NCBI RefSeq assembly: GCF_000734965.1 | Contig: NZ_JMTB01000114.1 | Location: 1 to 64,000 of the forward strand | Direction of reading: 5' to 3' | DNA: 64,000 bases | From: Trabulsiella guamensis ATCC 49490 | Lineage (GTDB): Bacteria > Pseudomonadota > Gammaproteobacteria > Enterobacterales > Enterobacteriaceae | In this document: positions 46,610 to 56,267 of the stretch, in pieces | Layout of the letters: each line of letters opens with the position of its first letter | How positions within the stretch are numbered: position 1 is the first letter of the stretch | Program-made: the position numbers and the translations under genes | The notes under the pieces: generated by a model | The model's input: only the letters and a program-made list of their open reading frames with translations | The model's database searches: none | What the model was told of the DNA's origin: nothing

Positions 46610-47446
46610 ATGACCGTGTTGCACTGTGTGGATTTTTTCCCGTCGGGCATCGCTTCGGTGGCGATCGAACCGCGGCTCCCACAGCCCGAATTTCCCGAAC
46701 ATCATCATGATTTTCATGAGATTGTTATCGTTGAGCATGGTACAGGCATTCACGTTTTTAACGGTCAGCCTTATACCATAAGCGGCGGTACGGTCTGTTT
46801 TGTGCGTGATCATGACCGCCATCTTTACGAGCACACCGATAACCTCTGCCTGACTAATGTGTTGTACCGCTCGCCGGAGGTGTTCCAGTTCCTCGCCGGG
46901 CTGCACAGGCTGTTGCCGCAGGAGCAGGACGGCGTGTATCCCTCCCACTGGCGTGTCAATCAGAGCGCATTACAGCAGGTGCGGCAGATCGTGGCACAAA
47001 TGGAAAGGCAGGACGAGGGCAACGATGCGCATACCATCGCCAATCGTGAAATCCTGTTTATGCAGCTGTTGATCCAGTTGCGCAAAAGCAGCCTCGCGGC
47101 GGAGGCCACCAATAACGATGCCCGGTTGAATCAACTGATTGCCTGGCTGGACGATCATTTTGCCGACGAGGTGTGTTGGGAAGGGGTCGCAGAACGCTTT
47201 TCGTTGTCGTTGCGCACCCTGCACCGTCAGCTCAAGCAGCACACGGGGCTGACGCCGCAGCGGTATCTGAACCGGGTACGCCTGACGAAAGCACGTCATC
47301 TGTTGCGTCATAGCGATGAAAGTGTGACAGATATCGCGTTTCGCTGCGGTTTCGGCGACAGTAACCACTTTTCGACGTTGTTTCGCCGCGAATTTAACTG
47401 GTCACCGCGGGATATTCGTCAGGGGCGAGACGCCAGCCTCCAGTAA
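46610..47446 (+). CDS. rhaS: AraC-family activator RhaS
   Basis: Rhamnose-responsive activator of rhaBAD and rhaT. The start ATG 46610 has GGGAGG upstream and gives 278 residues, as in E. coli. The N-terminal cupin ([18 protein letters not shown]) binds rhamnose. The C-terminal AraC domain has two helix-turn-helices ([18 protein letters not shown] and [20 protein letters not shown]). It is followed by rhaR after 72 nt. Confidence 0.96.
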   Translation: MTVLHCVDFFPSGIASVAIEPRLPQPEFPEHHHDFHEIVIVEHGTGIHVFNGQPYTISGGTVCFVRDHDRHLYEHTDNLCLTNVLYRSPEVFQFLAGLHRLLPQEQDGVYPSHWRVNQSALQQVRQIVAQMERQDEGNDAHTIANREILFMQLLIQLRKSSLAAEATNNDARLNQLIAWLDDHFADEVCWEGVAERFSLSLRTLHRQLKQHTGLTPQRYLNRVRLTKARHLLRHSDESVTDIAFRCGFGDSNHFSTLFRREFNWSPRDIRQGRDASLQ

Positions 47447-47518
47447 CGCGAAACCAGTCACCGTTTTTTGCCAGCTAAAAAGTCAATAATGGCGGGTTGT
47501 TAGCAATGAGGTGGCACT

Positions 47519-48364
47519 ATGCCTGGTGAGCTTATTCTTCGCAAAGCGGACTTTTTTGCGTCGCCCGACCAGGCGGTGGCGGTGGCTGATCGTTATCCGC
47601 AAAACGTGTTTGCCGAACATACTCATGAATTCTGCGAACTGGTGCTGGTGTGGCGCGGCAACGGCCTGCATATCCTCAATGACCGTCCTTACCGCATTAC
47701 CCGCGGCGATCTGTTTTATATTCGTGCCGAAGACAAACACGCCTACGCCTCGGTGAACGATCTGGTTTTACAGAATATTATTTACTGCCCGGAGAGGCTG
47801 ACGCTGAATCTCGACTGGGCGGCGCATATTCCCGGTCTGCATGGTTCGCGCTGGTCATCGCACTGGCGGATCGGCAGCAGCGGAATGGCGCAGGCACGGC
47901 AGGTGATAAGCCAGCTCGAACATGAAAGCAACCGGCAGGATGTGCTATCCGGCGGAATGGCGGAGCTACTGTTCGCGCAGCTGGTCTTAACCCTGGGACG
48001 TCACCGCTACGCCACGGATAATCTCGCCGCGACGCACCGCGAAGCCCTTCTGGATAAGCTGATTACCGCACTGGCTGGCAGTCTCAACCGACCCTTCGCG
48101 CTGGATGCGTTTTGTGTTCAGGAGGGATGTAGCGAGCGGGGATTACGCCAGCAGTTTCGTAGCCAGACCGGCATGACTATCAGTCAGTATCTGCGCCAGC
48201 TGCGGATTTGCCACGCGCAGTATCTGCTTCAGCATACCGAGCAGCTGATCAGCGATATCGCGATGTTGTGCGGCTTTGAAGACAGTAACTATTTTTCAGT
48301 GGTGTTTAACCGGGAAGTGGGGATGACGCCAGGGCAGTGGCGTCATCGCAGTCGCGTTACTTAA
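47519..48364 (+). CDS. rhaR: AraC-family activator RhaR
   Basis: Rhamnose-responsive activator of the rhaSR operon. The 281 residues have a cupin domain ([20 protein letters not shown]) and an AraC DNA-binding domain ending [20 protein letters not shown]. The N-terminus is shorter or different from E. coli annotations, and the start at 47519 (GAGGTGG upstream) is likely. Its stop overlaps the convergent rhaT stop within TTAA. Confidence 0.93.
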   Translation: MPGELILRKADFFASPDQAVAVADRYPQNVFAEHTHEFCELVLVWRGNGLHILNDRPYRITRGDLFYIRAEDKHAYASVNDLVLQNIIYCPERLTLNLDWAAHIPGLHGSRWSSHWRIGSSGMAQARQVISQLEHESNRQDVLSGGMAELLFAQLVLTLGRHRYATDNLAATHREALLDKLITALAGSLNRPFALDAFCVQEGCSERGLRQQFRSQTGMTISQYLRQLRICHAQYLLQHTEQLISDIAMLCGFEDSNYFSVVFNREVGMTPGQWRHRSRVT

Positions 48365-49395
48365 TTCGCCATGCCGAGGCCCACGATATTGGCGGCAATG
48401 ATAATCACCACACAACCGAGGCTTAGCACACCCACCGGACGGCGTCCCGCATTGTTCCACTCTTTCAATACCAGCCCTACCAGTCCACCGCACAGCACAT
48501 AGAAACTCATGTGCAGCATCCAGCTCATATAGTCATACTGCGCCGGAATGCGGGCGTGACCCCAGGCATAAAAGAAGAACTGGAAATACCACATCAGACC
48601 GCCCAGCATAGAAAGCAGAACGTTGCTGATGATCAGTGGTTTTGCCAGTGAGAAGTCGGCTTTTACCGACAGTTCCTTCACTTTTGCCAGACGAATGAAG
48701 CAGAAACCCAGGTTGATGATCGCCCCGCCGCCCATGATAACGACATAGCTCGGCAGCGCGACATACAGCGGGTCGACGCCTAACGCGGCGGCGGCTTCGT
48801 GCATCGGTTTGGCGGCGTTCATGGCAAATGACATGCCGGCTGAGAAAATCCCGCACATGATCGCCAGCGCCAGGCCTTTCTTCAGGTTGAACTCTTCCGC
48901 CGTGATGCCCATTTTGCGCTCTTTTAGCTGCCCTGCGCGGGTCACGATCCCCACGCCGATGAGCGCAACCAGAACACCCAGCAGCGTCATCTGACCGCCA
49001 GGGGTGTGAATCAACACACCAAAGTTGCCGTTAATAATCGGCGTCATCAGTGTTCCGACCACCAGGGTGATGCCGATGGCGATACCGATCCCCATCGACA
49101 TACCGAGATAGCGCATGGTCAGGCCATAGTTGATGTTACCCACCCCCCACATGGCGCCAAACAGAAATACCGGCAGCAACGTGGAGGAGGAGAAAGAGCC
49201 GTAATAGGCCCAGAAATCAGGAAGCAGCATGGCGCTGACGGCCCAGGGCAGGATCAGCCAGGAGACAACGCCCCCGATCGACCACATGGTTTCCCAGGAC
49301 CAGTGTTTGACTTTTTTAAACGGGGCATAGAAACAGGCTGCACTGGCTGCGCCTATCAAATGCCAAAAAATACCCATCGTAATCGCGTGACTCAT
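48361..49395 (-). CDS. rhaT: L-rhamnose-proton symporter
   Basis: Inner membrane proton-coupled transporter with ten predicted helices. I start it at ATG 49395 ([15 protein letters not shown]), giving the 344 residues of E. coli; a 40-codon upstream extension is not supported. It is transcribed toward rhaR and activated by RhaS in E. coli. Confidence 0.96.
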   Translation of the reverse strand: MSHAITMGIFWHLIGAASAACFYAPFKKVKHWSWETMWSIGGVVSWLILPWAVSAMLLPDFWAYYGSFSSSTLLPVFLFGAMWGVGNINYGLTMRYLGMSMGIGIAIGITLVVGTLMTPIINGNFGVLIHTPGGQMTLLGVLVALIGVGIVTRAGQLKERKMGITAEEFNLKKGLALAIMCGIFSAGMSFAMNAAKPMHEAAAALGVDPLYVALPSYVVIMGGGAIINLGFCFIRLAKVKELSVKADFSLAKPLIISNVLLSMLGGLMWYFQFFFYAWGHARIPAQYDYMSWMLHMSFYVLCGGLVGLVLKEWNNAGRRPVGVLSLGCVVIIIAANIVGLGMAN

Positions 49396-49587
49396 TGTTT
49401 TTATCCTCACCGTTGAAGTCGATGAATCTTCATCTGACGGGATGAGTGTAAAAATTGTACAACGCATTAACCTTCGATCGGTTGCCGCGATATGCGCCAG
49501 ACTGGCAATGAGCACATAATGGGGATGAGCGGCCTCACAAAAACAACGTCATAACCAAAAGTTATAACCTTATTAAAACTACGGCAT

Positions 49588-49608
49588 TGATAAACATTTT
49601 CAATATCA
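49588..49608. promoter_or_regulatory. Fur-box-like site in the sodA promoter
   Basis: TGATAAACATTTTCAATATCA, followed by TAATTAACTATAATGAACC, is nearly identical to the E. coli sodA promoter segment where Fur represses. The wider gap 49396-49682 carries both the rhaT and sodA promoters. Confidence 0.7.
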
Positions 49609-49682
49609 TTTAATTAACTATAATGAACCAACTGATTACGCGGCGTTAACACCTCTGCCGCCCGACAATAATGGAGATGACT

Positions 49683-50303
49683 ATGAGCTATACATTACCA
49701 TCGCTGCCATACGCTTATGATGCACTGGAACCGCACTTCGACAAACAAACGATGGAAATCCATCACACTAAGCATCATCAGACCTATGTGAACAACGCGA
49801 ATGCGGCACTGGAAAGCCTGCCGGAATTCGCCAGCCTGCCGGTTGAAGAACTGATCACTAAACTGGATCAGCTGCCAGCGGACAAAAAAACCGTACTGCG
49901 TAACAACGCAGGCGGTCACGCTAACCACAGCCTGTTCTGGAAAGGCCTGAAAAAAGGCACCACTCTGCAGGGCGATCTGAAGGCCGCGATTGAGCGCGAT
50001 TTCGGTTCTGTTGAGAAATTTAAAGAAGAGTTCGAGAAAGCCGCTGCCACCCGTTTCGGCTCTGGCTGGGCGTGGCTGGTACTGAAAGGCGACAAACTGG
50101 CGGTGGTTTCTACCGCAAACCAGGATTCCCCGTTAATGGGTGAAGCCATTTCTGGCACGTCCGGTTTCCCGATCCTGGGCCTGGATGTGTGGGAGCACGC
50201 TTACTATCTGAAATTCCAGAACCGTCGTCCGGACTACATCAAAGCGTTCTGGGATGTCGTTAACTGGGACGAAGCTGCTGCCCGTTTCGCCGCGAAAAAA
50301 TAA
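49683..50303 (+). CDS. sodA: Superoxide dismutase [Mn]
   Basis: Dismutates superoxide in the cytoplasm. The start ATG 49683 has TGGAGA upstream and gives 206 residues as in E. coli; four codons further upstream are unlikely to be used. Manganese ligands His27 (HHTKHH region), His82 ([10 protein letters not shown]), Asp168 and His172 (LDVWEHAYY) are present. A strong terminator follows. Confidence 0.98.
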   Translation: MSYTLPSLPYAYDALEPHFDKQTMEIHHTKHHQTYVNNANAALESLPEFASLPVEELITKLDQLPADKKTVLRNNAGGHANHSLFWKGLKKGTTLQGDLKAAIERDFGSVEKFKEEFEKAAATRFGSGWAWLVLKGDKLAVVSTANQDSPLMGEAISGTSGFPILGLDVWEHAYYLKFQNRRPDYIKAFWDVVNWDEAAARFAAKK

Positions 50304-50330
50304 GTTTTCACTGCCTTCGGGCATGAACGA

Positions 50331-50359
50331 AACCCCGCCTTTCACGGCGGGGTTTTTTA
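50331..50359 (+). terminator. sodA terminator
   Basis: AACCCCGCC/GGCGGGGTT stem with a short TTTCAC-type loop and T6, 27 nt after the sodA stop. Confidence 0.93.
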
Positions 50360-50378
50360 TTGCCTGTCTTCCGTCTCA

Positions 50379-50394
50379 TGTGATGTTTATCACC
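50379..50394. promoter_or_regulatory. CRP-like site upstream of kdgT
   Basis: TGTGATGTTTATCACC matches TGTGA-N6-TCACA in nine of ten positions. It lies about 170 nt before kdgT, consistent with the cAMP dependence of kdgT in E. coli. Confidence 0.6.
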
Positions 50395-50420
50395 TTTAGA
50401 AACATTGATCTGATAAATTT

Positions 50421-50435
50421 AAAATGGAGTTTCAA
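50421..50435. promoter_or_regulatory. KdgR-like operator upstream of kdgT
   Basis: TAAAATGGAGTTTCA shares the core AAATGG.GTTTCA with a palindrome upstream of the aldolase gene at 52511-52525. KdgR is the known repressor of kdgT in E. coli; assignment here is by this similarity. Confidence 0.45.
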
Positions 50436-50564
50436 TTTGTAATTTAGATCACTTTTCTCTCTTACAAGAATGTCTATTGTGGCTGCATCAAATACTGCTG
50501 ATGGGTATGTGGAAAGCAGAAGTCGGCGGCAACAATTTATAATTCAGTAAGTTAAGGTGAGAAT

Positions 50565-51548
50565 ATGCAGATCAAACGTGCGATAGAAAAAATACCGGGT
50601 GGTATGATGCTTGTTCCGTTGTTTTTGGGCGCGCTCTGCCATACCTTCTCCCCCGGCGCTGGTAAATATTTTGGGTCCTTTACCAATGGGTTGATTACCG
50701 GCACCGTGCCAATTCTGGCCGTCTGGTTCTTCTGCATGGGGGCTTCCATCAAGCTCAGCGCAACCGGTACGGTATTACGTAAATCCGGTACGCTGGTGGT
50801 GACCAAAATCGCCGTGGCGTGGGTGGTGGCAGCGATTGCGTCGCGCATTATTCCGGAGCATGGCGTTGAGGCTGGTTTCTTTGCCGGTATGTCCACACTG
50901 GCGCTGGTCGCGGCGATGGACATGACCAATGGTGGTCTGTATGCGTCTATCATGCAGCAGTACGGCACCAAAGAAGAAGCGGGTGCGTTTGTTCTGATGT
51001 CACTGGAATCTGGTCCGCTAATGACCATGATTATCCTCGGCACTGCGGGTATCGCCTCCTTTGAACCGCATGTGTTTGTCGGTGCGGTGCTGCCGTTCCT
51101 GGTCGGTTTCGCGCTGGGCAACCTTGACCCGGATCTGCGCGATTTCTTCAGTAACGCCGTCCATACGCTGATTCCTTTCTTCGCCTTCGCGCTGGGTAAT
51201 ACCATTGATTTGACCGTGATCGCACAGACCGGTCTGCTGGGTATCCTGCTGGGTCTGGCGGTGATTGTGGTGACCGGTATTCCGCTGATTATCGCGGATA
51301 AGTACATCGGCGGCGGCGACGGGACGGCGGGGCTTGCCGCGTCCAGCTCTGCAGGCGCGGCGGTAGCAACACCGGTGCTGATTGCGGAAATGATCCCGGC
51401 ATTCAAACCGATGGCGCCAGCAGCTACTTCACTGGTCGCAACTTCGGTGATTGTCACCTCCATTCTGGTGCCTATCCTGACCTCCATCTGGTCACGTAAA
51501 GTGAAAGGTCAGGCAGCCGCGGTGGAGATCCGCGAAACGGTTAAATAA
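50565..51548 (+). CDS. kdgT: 2-keto-3-deoxygluconate permease
   Basis: Proton symporter of the KDGT family that imports 2-keto-3-deoxy-D-gluconate. The 327 residues form about ten membrane segments, for example [17 protein letters not shown] and [19 protein letters not shown]. Sequence and position beside sodA agree with E. coli. An opposing aldolase gene downstream could use the imported sugar acid. Confidence 0.95.
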   Translation: MQIKRAIEKIPGGMMLVPLFLGALCHTFSPGAGKYFGSFTNGLITGTVPILAVWFFCMGASIKLSATGTVLRKSGTLVVTKIAVAWVVAAIASRIIPEHGVEAGFFAGMSTLALVAAMDMTNGGLYASIMQQYGTKEEAGAFVLMSLESGPLMTMIILGTAGIASFEPHVFVGAVLPFLVGFALGNLDPDLRDFFSNAVHTLIPFFAFALGNTIDLTVIAQTGLLGILLGLAVIVVTGIPLIIADKYIGGGDGTAGLAASSSAGAAVATPVLIAEMIPAFKPMAPAATSLVATSVIVTSILVPILTSIWSRKVKGQAAAVEIRETVK

Positions 51549-51565
51549 CTAATCGTTATAGATCA

Positions 51566-51595
51566 TAAAAAAGCCCGGCACTGCCGGGCTTTTTG
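51566..51595. terminator. Bidirectional terminator between kdgT and the aldolase gene
   Basis: AAGCCCGGCA/TGCCGGGCTT stem with A6 on the left and T5 on the right, between two convergent stop codons. Confidence 0.93.
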
Positions 51596-51598
51596 TCG

Positions 51599-52492
51599 TT
51601 ACTGGATGCCAAATACGCTGTCGATGTGCTGGCATTGTGCGGCGCTAAGCTCGCCACCAAAATTGCGTGAGTGAGGCTGGCAGTAGCCAAACTTGCGCGA
51701 TACCACCGTTTTAATGGTGGTGACAAAATCATCGCCAATCGAATAGATCGACATGAAACGACCAATCTCCCGCTGAACATTGTGCAGCGTCTGGAAATCG
51801 CCAGCGGCCCAGGCTTCCCGCGCCTGCACGAACAACTCTGGCATGATGTTGTTCAGCCCGGAAATGATCCCCGCGCCGCCGGCCAGCAGGTTAGGAATGA
51901 AGTATTCGTCATAACCGGAAAGCACCGCGAAATCATTGCGTACAGCTTCGGTGGCAAGAATGATATTGCGCGTATGGGACTGGCAATCCACGGTGTCTTT
52001 AATCCCGGCAAAATTCGGAAACTCTTTCGCCAGCGTCGCGGTGATTTCCGGGGTGATGTCGCAACCGGTACGCGCCGGGAAATTGTAGGCGAACCATTTA
52101 CCGCTGAACTGTTTGCCGAGCGCTCTGAAGTAGCTCAATAACTGGTTAGCGGTTTGCCCGTAATAGTAGGGCGGCAGCACCATCACGCCATCATAACCAG
52201 TCCGGAACGCTTCTTCCGCCATGCGCACGATATCCGCCACGCAGGTGGAAGAGACGTTAGCGACCATCGCCAACGGTGACATGGCGCGCGCCTCGCGAAT
52301 GAGTTTCAGTCTCTCCACAAGGCTTAGCGAAGCAAATTCGCCGATACTGCCCATCAGCAAAATGACATCGATTCTCGCCGCCGTCAGGCGGGCGAGATGC
52401 TGAGAGAGACCGTTCATATCGAGCGCGCCCTGTGCATCCATCGGCGTAATCGAAGGGCACCAGACGCCGGAAAAACGAGAATGCGTGGTCAT
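51599..52492 (-). CDS. DHDPS/NAL-family aldolase (probable 2-keto-3-deoxygluconate-type lyase)
   Basis: 297-residue class I pyruvate-dependent aldolase. The Schiff-base lysine is in FAGIKDTVD (about residue 165), the catalytic Tyr in FAYNFPARTG (about 137), and the carboxylate-binding motif in MGSIGEFASL (GS.GE). It resembles E. coli YagE, a KDG aldolase. The adjacent kdgT permease and a shared operator-like sequence suggest that it cleaves imported 2-keto-3-deoxygluconate; this is inference. AAGGAG precedes the ATG. Confidence 0.85.
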   Translation of the reverse strand: MTTHSRFSGVWCPSITPMDAQGALDMNGLSQHLARLTAARIDVILLMGSIGEFASLSLVERLKLIREARAMSPLAMVANVSSTCVADIVRMAEEAFRTGYDGVMVLPPYYYGQTANQLLSYFRALGKQFSGKWFAYNFPARTGCDITPEITATLAKEFPNFAGIKDTVDCQSHTRNIILATEAVRNDFAVLSGYDEYFIPNLLAGGAGIISGLNNIMPELFVQAREAWAAGDFQTLHNVQREIGRFMSIYSIGDDFVTTIKTVVSRKFGYCQPHSRNFGGELSAAQCQHIDSVFGIQ

Positions 52493-52510
52493 AGTGTAGA
52501 CTCCTTTTTG

Positions 52511-52525
52511 TGAAATGGCGTTTCA
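52511..52525. promoter_or_regulatory. KdgR-like palindrome upstream of the aldolase gene
   Basis: TGAAATGGCGTTTCA is a palindrome with TGAAA/TTTCA arms, 19 nt before the aldolase start, where a bound repressor would block the ribosome binding site or promoter. A related sequence precedes kdgT. Confidence 0.5.
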
Positions 52526-52650
52526 AATAATCTTCATGAATAACACGAACAATGAAACATAAGGTTTACGCCAGTCGCATTTTGCTTAGTCAATGCGCAA
52601 AAAAATGTGTTCTACTATCGTCTGCGATGACAAAAGGGAAGGGAGAACAG

Positions 52651-53325
52651 ATGCGATATCCGGTGGAGGTTTTTACAGGCAGGATCCGTGACTATGCAGG
52701 CAGTGGGCCGAGCGCCATCGCCAAAATTCAGCTCGACGGCGAACTGATGCTGACAGATCTGGGGCTGGAAGGCGACGAGCAGGCGGAAAAGAAGTATCAC
52801 GGTGGGCCTGATCGCGCGCTGTGCCATTATCCGCGTGAGCATTACGCTGACTGGGCGCGGCAGTTTCCCGAACTGGCAGAGCAGTTCTGCGCCCCGGCAT
52901 TTGGTGAGAACTTATCGACCGAGGGGCTGACTGAACAGAACGCCTTTATCGGTGATATCTTTCGTTGGGGCGAGGCGCTGATTCAAATCACACAGCCGCG
53001 CTCTCCCTGCTACAAGCTCAATTATCATTTTAACATCAGCGACATGGCATCGCAGATGCAGAGCAGCGGCAAGGTAGGCTGGCTGTATCGCGTCATTGCG
53101 CCAGGAAAAGTGTCCAGTGAATTACCGCTGGAGCTGGTATCGCGGCTGAGCGAGATTTCGGTTTATGAGGCAGCGGCCATTGCCTGGCATCTGCCGTTTG
53201 ATGACGAGCAGTATCACCGTTTATTGTCGGCAGCGGGGTTATCGGTCAGTTGGGCGAGAACGATGCAGAAACGGCGTTTAAACGGCGAGATCGAGGATAA
53301 TTCGCGGCGGCTGACGGGGAAATAA
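52651..53325 (+). CDS. yiiM: MOSC-domain protein YiiM
   Basis: Molybdenum-cofactor-binding protein; the E. coli enzyme reduces 6-N-hydroxylaminopurine and related N-hydroxylated compounds. The start ATG 52651 has GGGAG upstream and yields 224 residues, the E. coli length. The MOSC core includes GLEGDEQAEKKYHGGPDRAL and the Cys of QPRSPCYKLNYHF, the likely Mo ligand. A C-terminal helical 3-alpha domain follows. Confidence 0.95.
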   Translation: MRYPVEVFTGRIRDYAGSGPSAIAKIQLDGELMLTDLGLEGDEQAEKKYHGGPDRALCHYPREHYADWARQFPELAEQFCAPAFGENLSTEGLTEQNAFIGDIFRWGEALIQITQPRSPCYKLNYHFNISDMASQMQSSGKVGWLYRVIAPGKVSSELPLELVSRLSEISVYEAAAIAWHLPFDDEQYHRLLSAAGLSVSWARTMQKRRLNGEIEDNSRRLTGK

Positions 53326-53345
53326 CCCTCTCCCCGGGGAGAGGG
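53326..53345. repeat. Perfect 20-bp GC palindrome between yiiM and cpxA
   Basis: CCCTCTCCCC joined directly to GGGGAGAGGG, immediately after the yiiM stop. It resembles the core of GC-rich intergenic repeats common in enterobacteria and may act as a terminator for one or both convergent genes. Confidence 0.65.
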
Positions 53346-53355
53346 GGGCGTTTTA

Positions 53356-54732
53356 TTATGGCGCACGCTTGTACAGCGGCAGCCAGATCGTCAGACGTAA
53401 GCCACCGAGCGGACTGTCGTCCGCTTTCACCCAGCCGCGATGTTGCTGGATGGCGGTTTCAACAATCGCCAGACCCAGGCCAGTGCCGCCGGATTCGCGA
53501 TCCCGCGCCTCGTCGGTACGGTAGAACGGGCGGAAAATCTGCTCTCTGTCTTCCGGGCTTACGCCCGGGCCGTCATCATCCACGTTAATGGTGATGCCGT
53601 CTTTATCCACCGCGAACGCCACCGAGATTTTGGTGTGCGAATAACGCAGCGCGTTGCGAACGATATTTTCAAACGCACTCTCGAGCGCATTCGGGTTACC
53701 GTACAGCGGCCACGGGCCCGGCGGGTATTCTACGGTGAAGGATTTGCCGACCTGTTCGGCTTCGAATGCGGCATTGTCGAGCACTTCACTCCACAGTTGG
53801 TTCGCTTTCAGCGTTTCACTGACCAGCGCGTTCTTCTGCTGATTGCGCGACATCACCAACAGATCATTGATCATGCTGTCCAGACGCTGCGCTTCCGTCT
53901 CAATGCGCTCCAGCTCTTTGCTCTCACCCGCACGGCGACGCAGAAGCGCTGTACCGAGCTGTAAGCGCGTCAACGGCGTGCGAAGCTCGTGGGAGATGTC
54001 CGACAGCAAACGCTGCTGGGTGGTCATCATACGCTCCAGCGCGGTCACCATCTGGTTAAAGCTGGCGCCTGCCGCCAGGAACTCCTGCGGCCCGGCTTCC
54101 AGTTCCGGGTGCTGGCGTAAATTCCCCTGCGCCACTTCATCTGCCGCGTTTTTTAGCTTACGGGCGGGTTTCGCCAGGCTCCACGCCAGCCACAGCAACA
54201 ACGGCGAACTGACCAGCATGGTGACAATCAATAACAGCAACGGGCGGTCAAACAGCAGATTGATAAAATCGGATTGCGAACTGCTGGCAGGACGAATCAG
54301 ATAGAGCTGGTAATTATCCTCCCCATCGCGGATGGCAAAGGGCCCTACCAGTTCTACCCGACCATACTTTTTCTTTTGCGGGTGATCGGCGTTATCTGCC
54401 TGGCCGATGAAGTTACGGATGATCTGCATTTCGCTGCGCTCGGCGCCGATCACGCGTCCTTCACTGGTGACCAGCAACAGGCGCTGCCCCGGAGGTGCCC
54501 ATTTATCAATAGCGCGAAACAGACGGCGCCACCACATCAGGTCATTAGGAGGATCGTTGGCCAGCTCAGCTTCAACGTGCTGTTCAATCATCAGACCCTG
54601 ACGCTGCTCACTCTCCAGCAATTCGGTCATCTGACGCGAATCCAGTTTCGGCAACATCAATACCAGCATCAGCACCAGTGCCAGCGTTAACCAGAAGATG
54701 GCAAAGATACGTGCGGTCAAACTTCCTATCAT
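53356..54732 (-). CDS. cpxA: Envelope stress sensor kinase CpxA
   Basis: Inner membrane histidine kinase/phosphatase that detects misfolded envelope proteins. The 458 residues are one more than E. coli, with a slightly different C-terminal end. Membrane segments are at about 8-28 and 163-184, enclosing the periplasmic sensor. HAMP is followed by the H-box SDISHELRTPLTRL with His248, and the ATPase has NIVRNALRYS and GTGLGLAIV. The start overlaps the cpxR stop by 4 nt. Confidence 0.97.
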   Translation of the reverse strand: MIGSLTARIFAIFWLTLALVLMLVLMLPKLDSRQMTELLESEQRQGLMIEQHVEAELANDPPNDLMWWRRLFRAIDKWAPPGQRLLLVTSEGRVIGAERSEMQIIRNFIGQADNADHPQKKKYGRVELVGPFAIRDGEDNYQLYLIRPASSSQSDFINLLFDRPLLLLIVTMLVSSPLLLWLAWSLAKPARKLKNAADEVAQGNLRQHPELEAGPQEFLAAGASFNQMVTALERMMTTQQRLLSDISHELRTPLTRLQLGTALLRRRAGESKELERIETEAQRLDSMINDLLVMSRNQQKNALVSETLKANQLWSEVLDNAAFEAEQVGKSFTVEYPPGPWPLYGNPNALESAFENIVRNALRYSHTKISVAFAVDKDGITINVDDDGPGVSPEDREQIFRPFYRTDEARDRESGGTGLGLAIVETAIQQHRGWVKADDSPLGGLRLTIWLPLYKRAP

Positions 54733-55427
54733 GAAGCGGATACCATCAGATAACCGCGGCCACGCAGGGTTTTAAACCACGGATGACCGTCCTTGCGCTC
54801 TGGCAACTTACGGCGCAGGTTGGAGATATGCATATCGATCGCGCGGTCGAAAGGTGTTAAGCGTTTGCCCAGCACTTCCTGGCTGAGGTGTTCGCGGGAG
54901 ACCACCTGGCCGAGATGCTGCGCCAGCAGGTATAACAGTGTGAATTCGGTACCGGTCAGTTCCAGCGCCTGGCCGTCGAAGCTCGCTTCCTGACGCCCCG
55001 GGTTGAGGCTTAATGCGTCGACTTCGAGCGTCGGCGAACCGTTGTCACTGTTCTGCTGTTGTTCGCTCCAATGGGAACGACGCAGAATCGCGCGAATACG
55101 GGCTACCAGTTCACGATCGTTGAACGGTTTCGGTAAATAGTCATCTGCGCCAAGCTCAAGGCCCAGCACGCGATCCAGTTCGCTGCCGCGCGCGGTCAGC
55201 ATAATAACGGGAGTCTGGTGTGTCTGTCGTAACTCTTTAAGCGTGTCGATACCGTTTTTCTTCGGCATCATCACATCGAGTAAAAGCAGGTCGATGCTGT
55301 CGTCGAGCAGCGCCAGCGCCTGTTCACCATCATGGGCAACCAGAACGTTGAAGCCTTCCATGTCCAGCAACTCCTTTAACAGGGAGGTGAGCTCCCGGTC
55401 ATCATCAACTAACAGGATTTTATTCAT
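54729..55427 (-). CDS. cpxR: Envelope stress response regulator CpxR
   Basis: OmpR-family regulator with 232 residues, the E. coli length. The phospho-acceptor is Asp51 in LLLLDVMMPKKNG, with KPFNDRELVARI in the receiver and a winged helix (EFTLLYLLAQ, DRAIDMHISNLRRKL) at the C-terminus. Targets in this window should include cpxP, srkA-dsbA and its own operon. A CpxR box lies between it and cpxP. Confidence 0.98.
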   Translation of the reverse strand: MNKILLVDDDRELTSLLKELLDMEGFNVLVAHDGEQALALLDDSIDLLLLDVMMPKKNGIDTLKELRQTHQTPVIMLTARGSELDRVLGLELGADDYLPKPFNDRELVARIRAILRRSHWSEQQQNSDNGSPTLEVDALSLNPGRQEASFDGQALELTGTEFTLLYLLAQHLGQVVSREHLSQEVLGKRLTPFDRAIDMHISNLRRKLPERKDGHPWFKTLRGRGYLMVSAS

Positions 55428-55482
55428 TGTTTAAATACCTCCGAGGCAGAAATTACGTCATCAAGGCTCGCTAATCCATGAC

Positions 55483-55497
55483 TTTACGTTGTTTTAC
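55483..55497. promoter_or_regulatory. CpxR box between cpxR and cpxP
   Basis: TTTAC-N5-TTTAC, i.e. GTAAA-N5-GTAAA on the minus strand, is an exact match to the CpxR consensus, in the 150-nt divergent promoter region. Confidence 0.85.
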
Positions 55498-55577
55498 ACC
55501 CCCTGACGCATGTTTGCAGCCTGAATCGTAGACTGTCTCTCGTTGAATCGCGACATTAAAGTTTTTGGGAGCAAGTG

Positions 55578-56081
55578 ATGCGCAAAGTTATCGCTGCCGT
55601 CATGGCCTCAACGCTGGCGCTAAGTGCTTATAGCCAGGCTGCTGAAGTCGTCACCAGCGTTAACGGGCAGCCGAATGTCGGCTCCGCCCAGCGAAACGGC
55701 CAGAACCAGATGTTTGATGGCATAAGTTTAACCGAACATCAGCGCCAACAGATGCGGGATCTTATGCAACGAGCGCGGCACGACCAGCCCCCCGTTAATG
55801 TTAGCGAACAGGAGATAATGCACCGGCTTATCACTGCAAATCATTTTGATGAAACCGCTGTCCGCGCCCAGGCTGAAAAGATGGCGCAAGAACAGGTCGC
55901 TCGCCAGGTTGAAATGGCGAAGGTACGAAATCAGATGTACCACCTGTTAACCCCGGAGCAGCAGGCGGTTTTAAATAGTAAGCATCAGCAACGAATGGAT
56001 CAGTTGCGAGAGATTGCCAGGATGCAGCAAAACGCAGCCATGGCGCTTTCCAGTAGCAGTAGTACCCTGAGTCACCAGTAA
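55578..56081 (+). CDS. cpxP: Periplasmic Cpx inhibitor/chaperone CpxP
   Basis: Periplasmic Spy-like helical protein that inhibits CpxA and delivers misfolded proteins to DegP. I start it at ATG 55578, since the GTG one codon earlier is too close to the GGGAG ribosome binding site. The 167 residues include a signal peptide ending near SQAA and the two LTxxQ motifs ([18 protein letters not shown]). The region after the signal peptide and the Ser-rich C-terminus differ from E. coli. Its 3' end carries CpxQ. Confidence 0.95.
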   Translation: MRKVIAAVMASTLALSAYSQAAEVVTSVNGQPNVGSAQRNGQNQMFDGISLTEHQRQQMRDLMQRARHDQPPVNVSEQEIMHRLITANHFDETAVRAQAEKMAQEQVARQVEMAKVRNQMYHLLTPEQQAVLNSKHQQRMDQLREIARMQQNAAMALSSSSSTLSHQ

Positions 56082-56090
56082 CAAACCCTG

Positions 56091-56158
56091 TTTTCCTTGC
56101 CATAGACACCATCCCTGTTTTCTTTGCCCTTATCCCCGAATGATTCGGGGATTTTTTT
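56091..56158 (+). ncRNA. cpxQ: CpxQ sRNA (cpxP 3' UTR)
   Basis: Hfq-dependent sRNA cut from the cpxP mRNA 3' end by RNase E in Salmonella, repressing envelope and fimbrial mRNAs. The sequence TTTTCCTTGCCATAGACACC followed by ATCCCTGT is identical to the conserved CpxQ 5' region and seed. The 3' hairpin differs (ATCCCCGAA/TTCGGGGAT) but keeps a perfect 9-bp stem and T7. The prophage begins just beyond the terminator. Confidence 0.8.
56132..56158 (+). terminator. cpxP/CpxQ terminator
   Basis: 9-bp perfect stem ATCCCCGAA/TTCGGGGAT with a TGA loop and T7. It marks the last recognisable chromosomal sequence before the prophage. Confidence 0.93.
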
Positions 56159-56243
56159 ATCAGACACTTAGATAAATCCCTTTAAAATCAATTCCCCCTG
56201 TTTCAGACTGAAGCGGATGCAGGGGGATAAATACCCGTATGGC

Positions 56244-56261
56244 GTAGTCAGACTGTAGTCA
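56244..56261. promoter_or_regulatory. Candidate integrase arm sites near attL
   Basis: GTAGTCA occurs at 56244-56250 and 56255-56261, one helical turn apart, just beyond the int stop codon. P2 integrase uses short direct-repeat arm sites flanking the core, so these are candidates; no footprint evidence can be given. Confidence 0.35.
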
Positions 56262-56267
56262 ACATTG

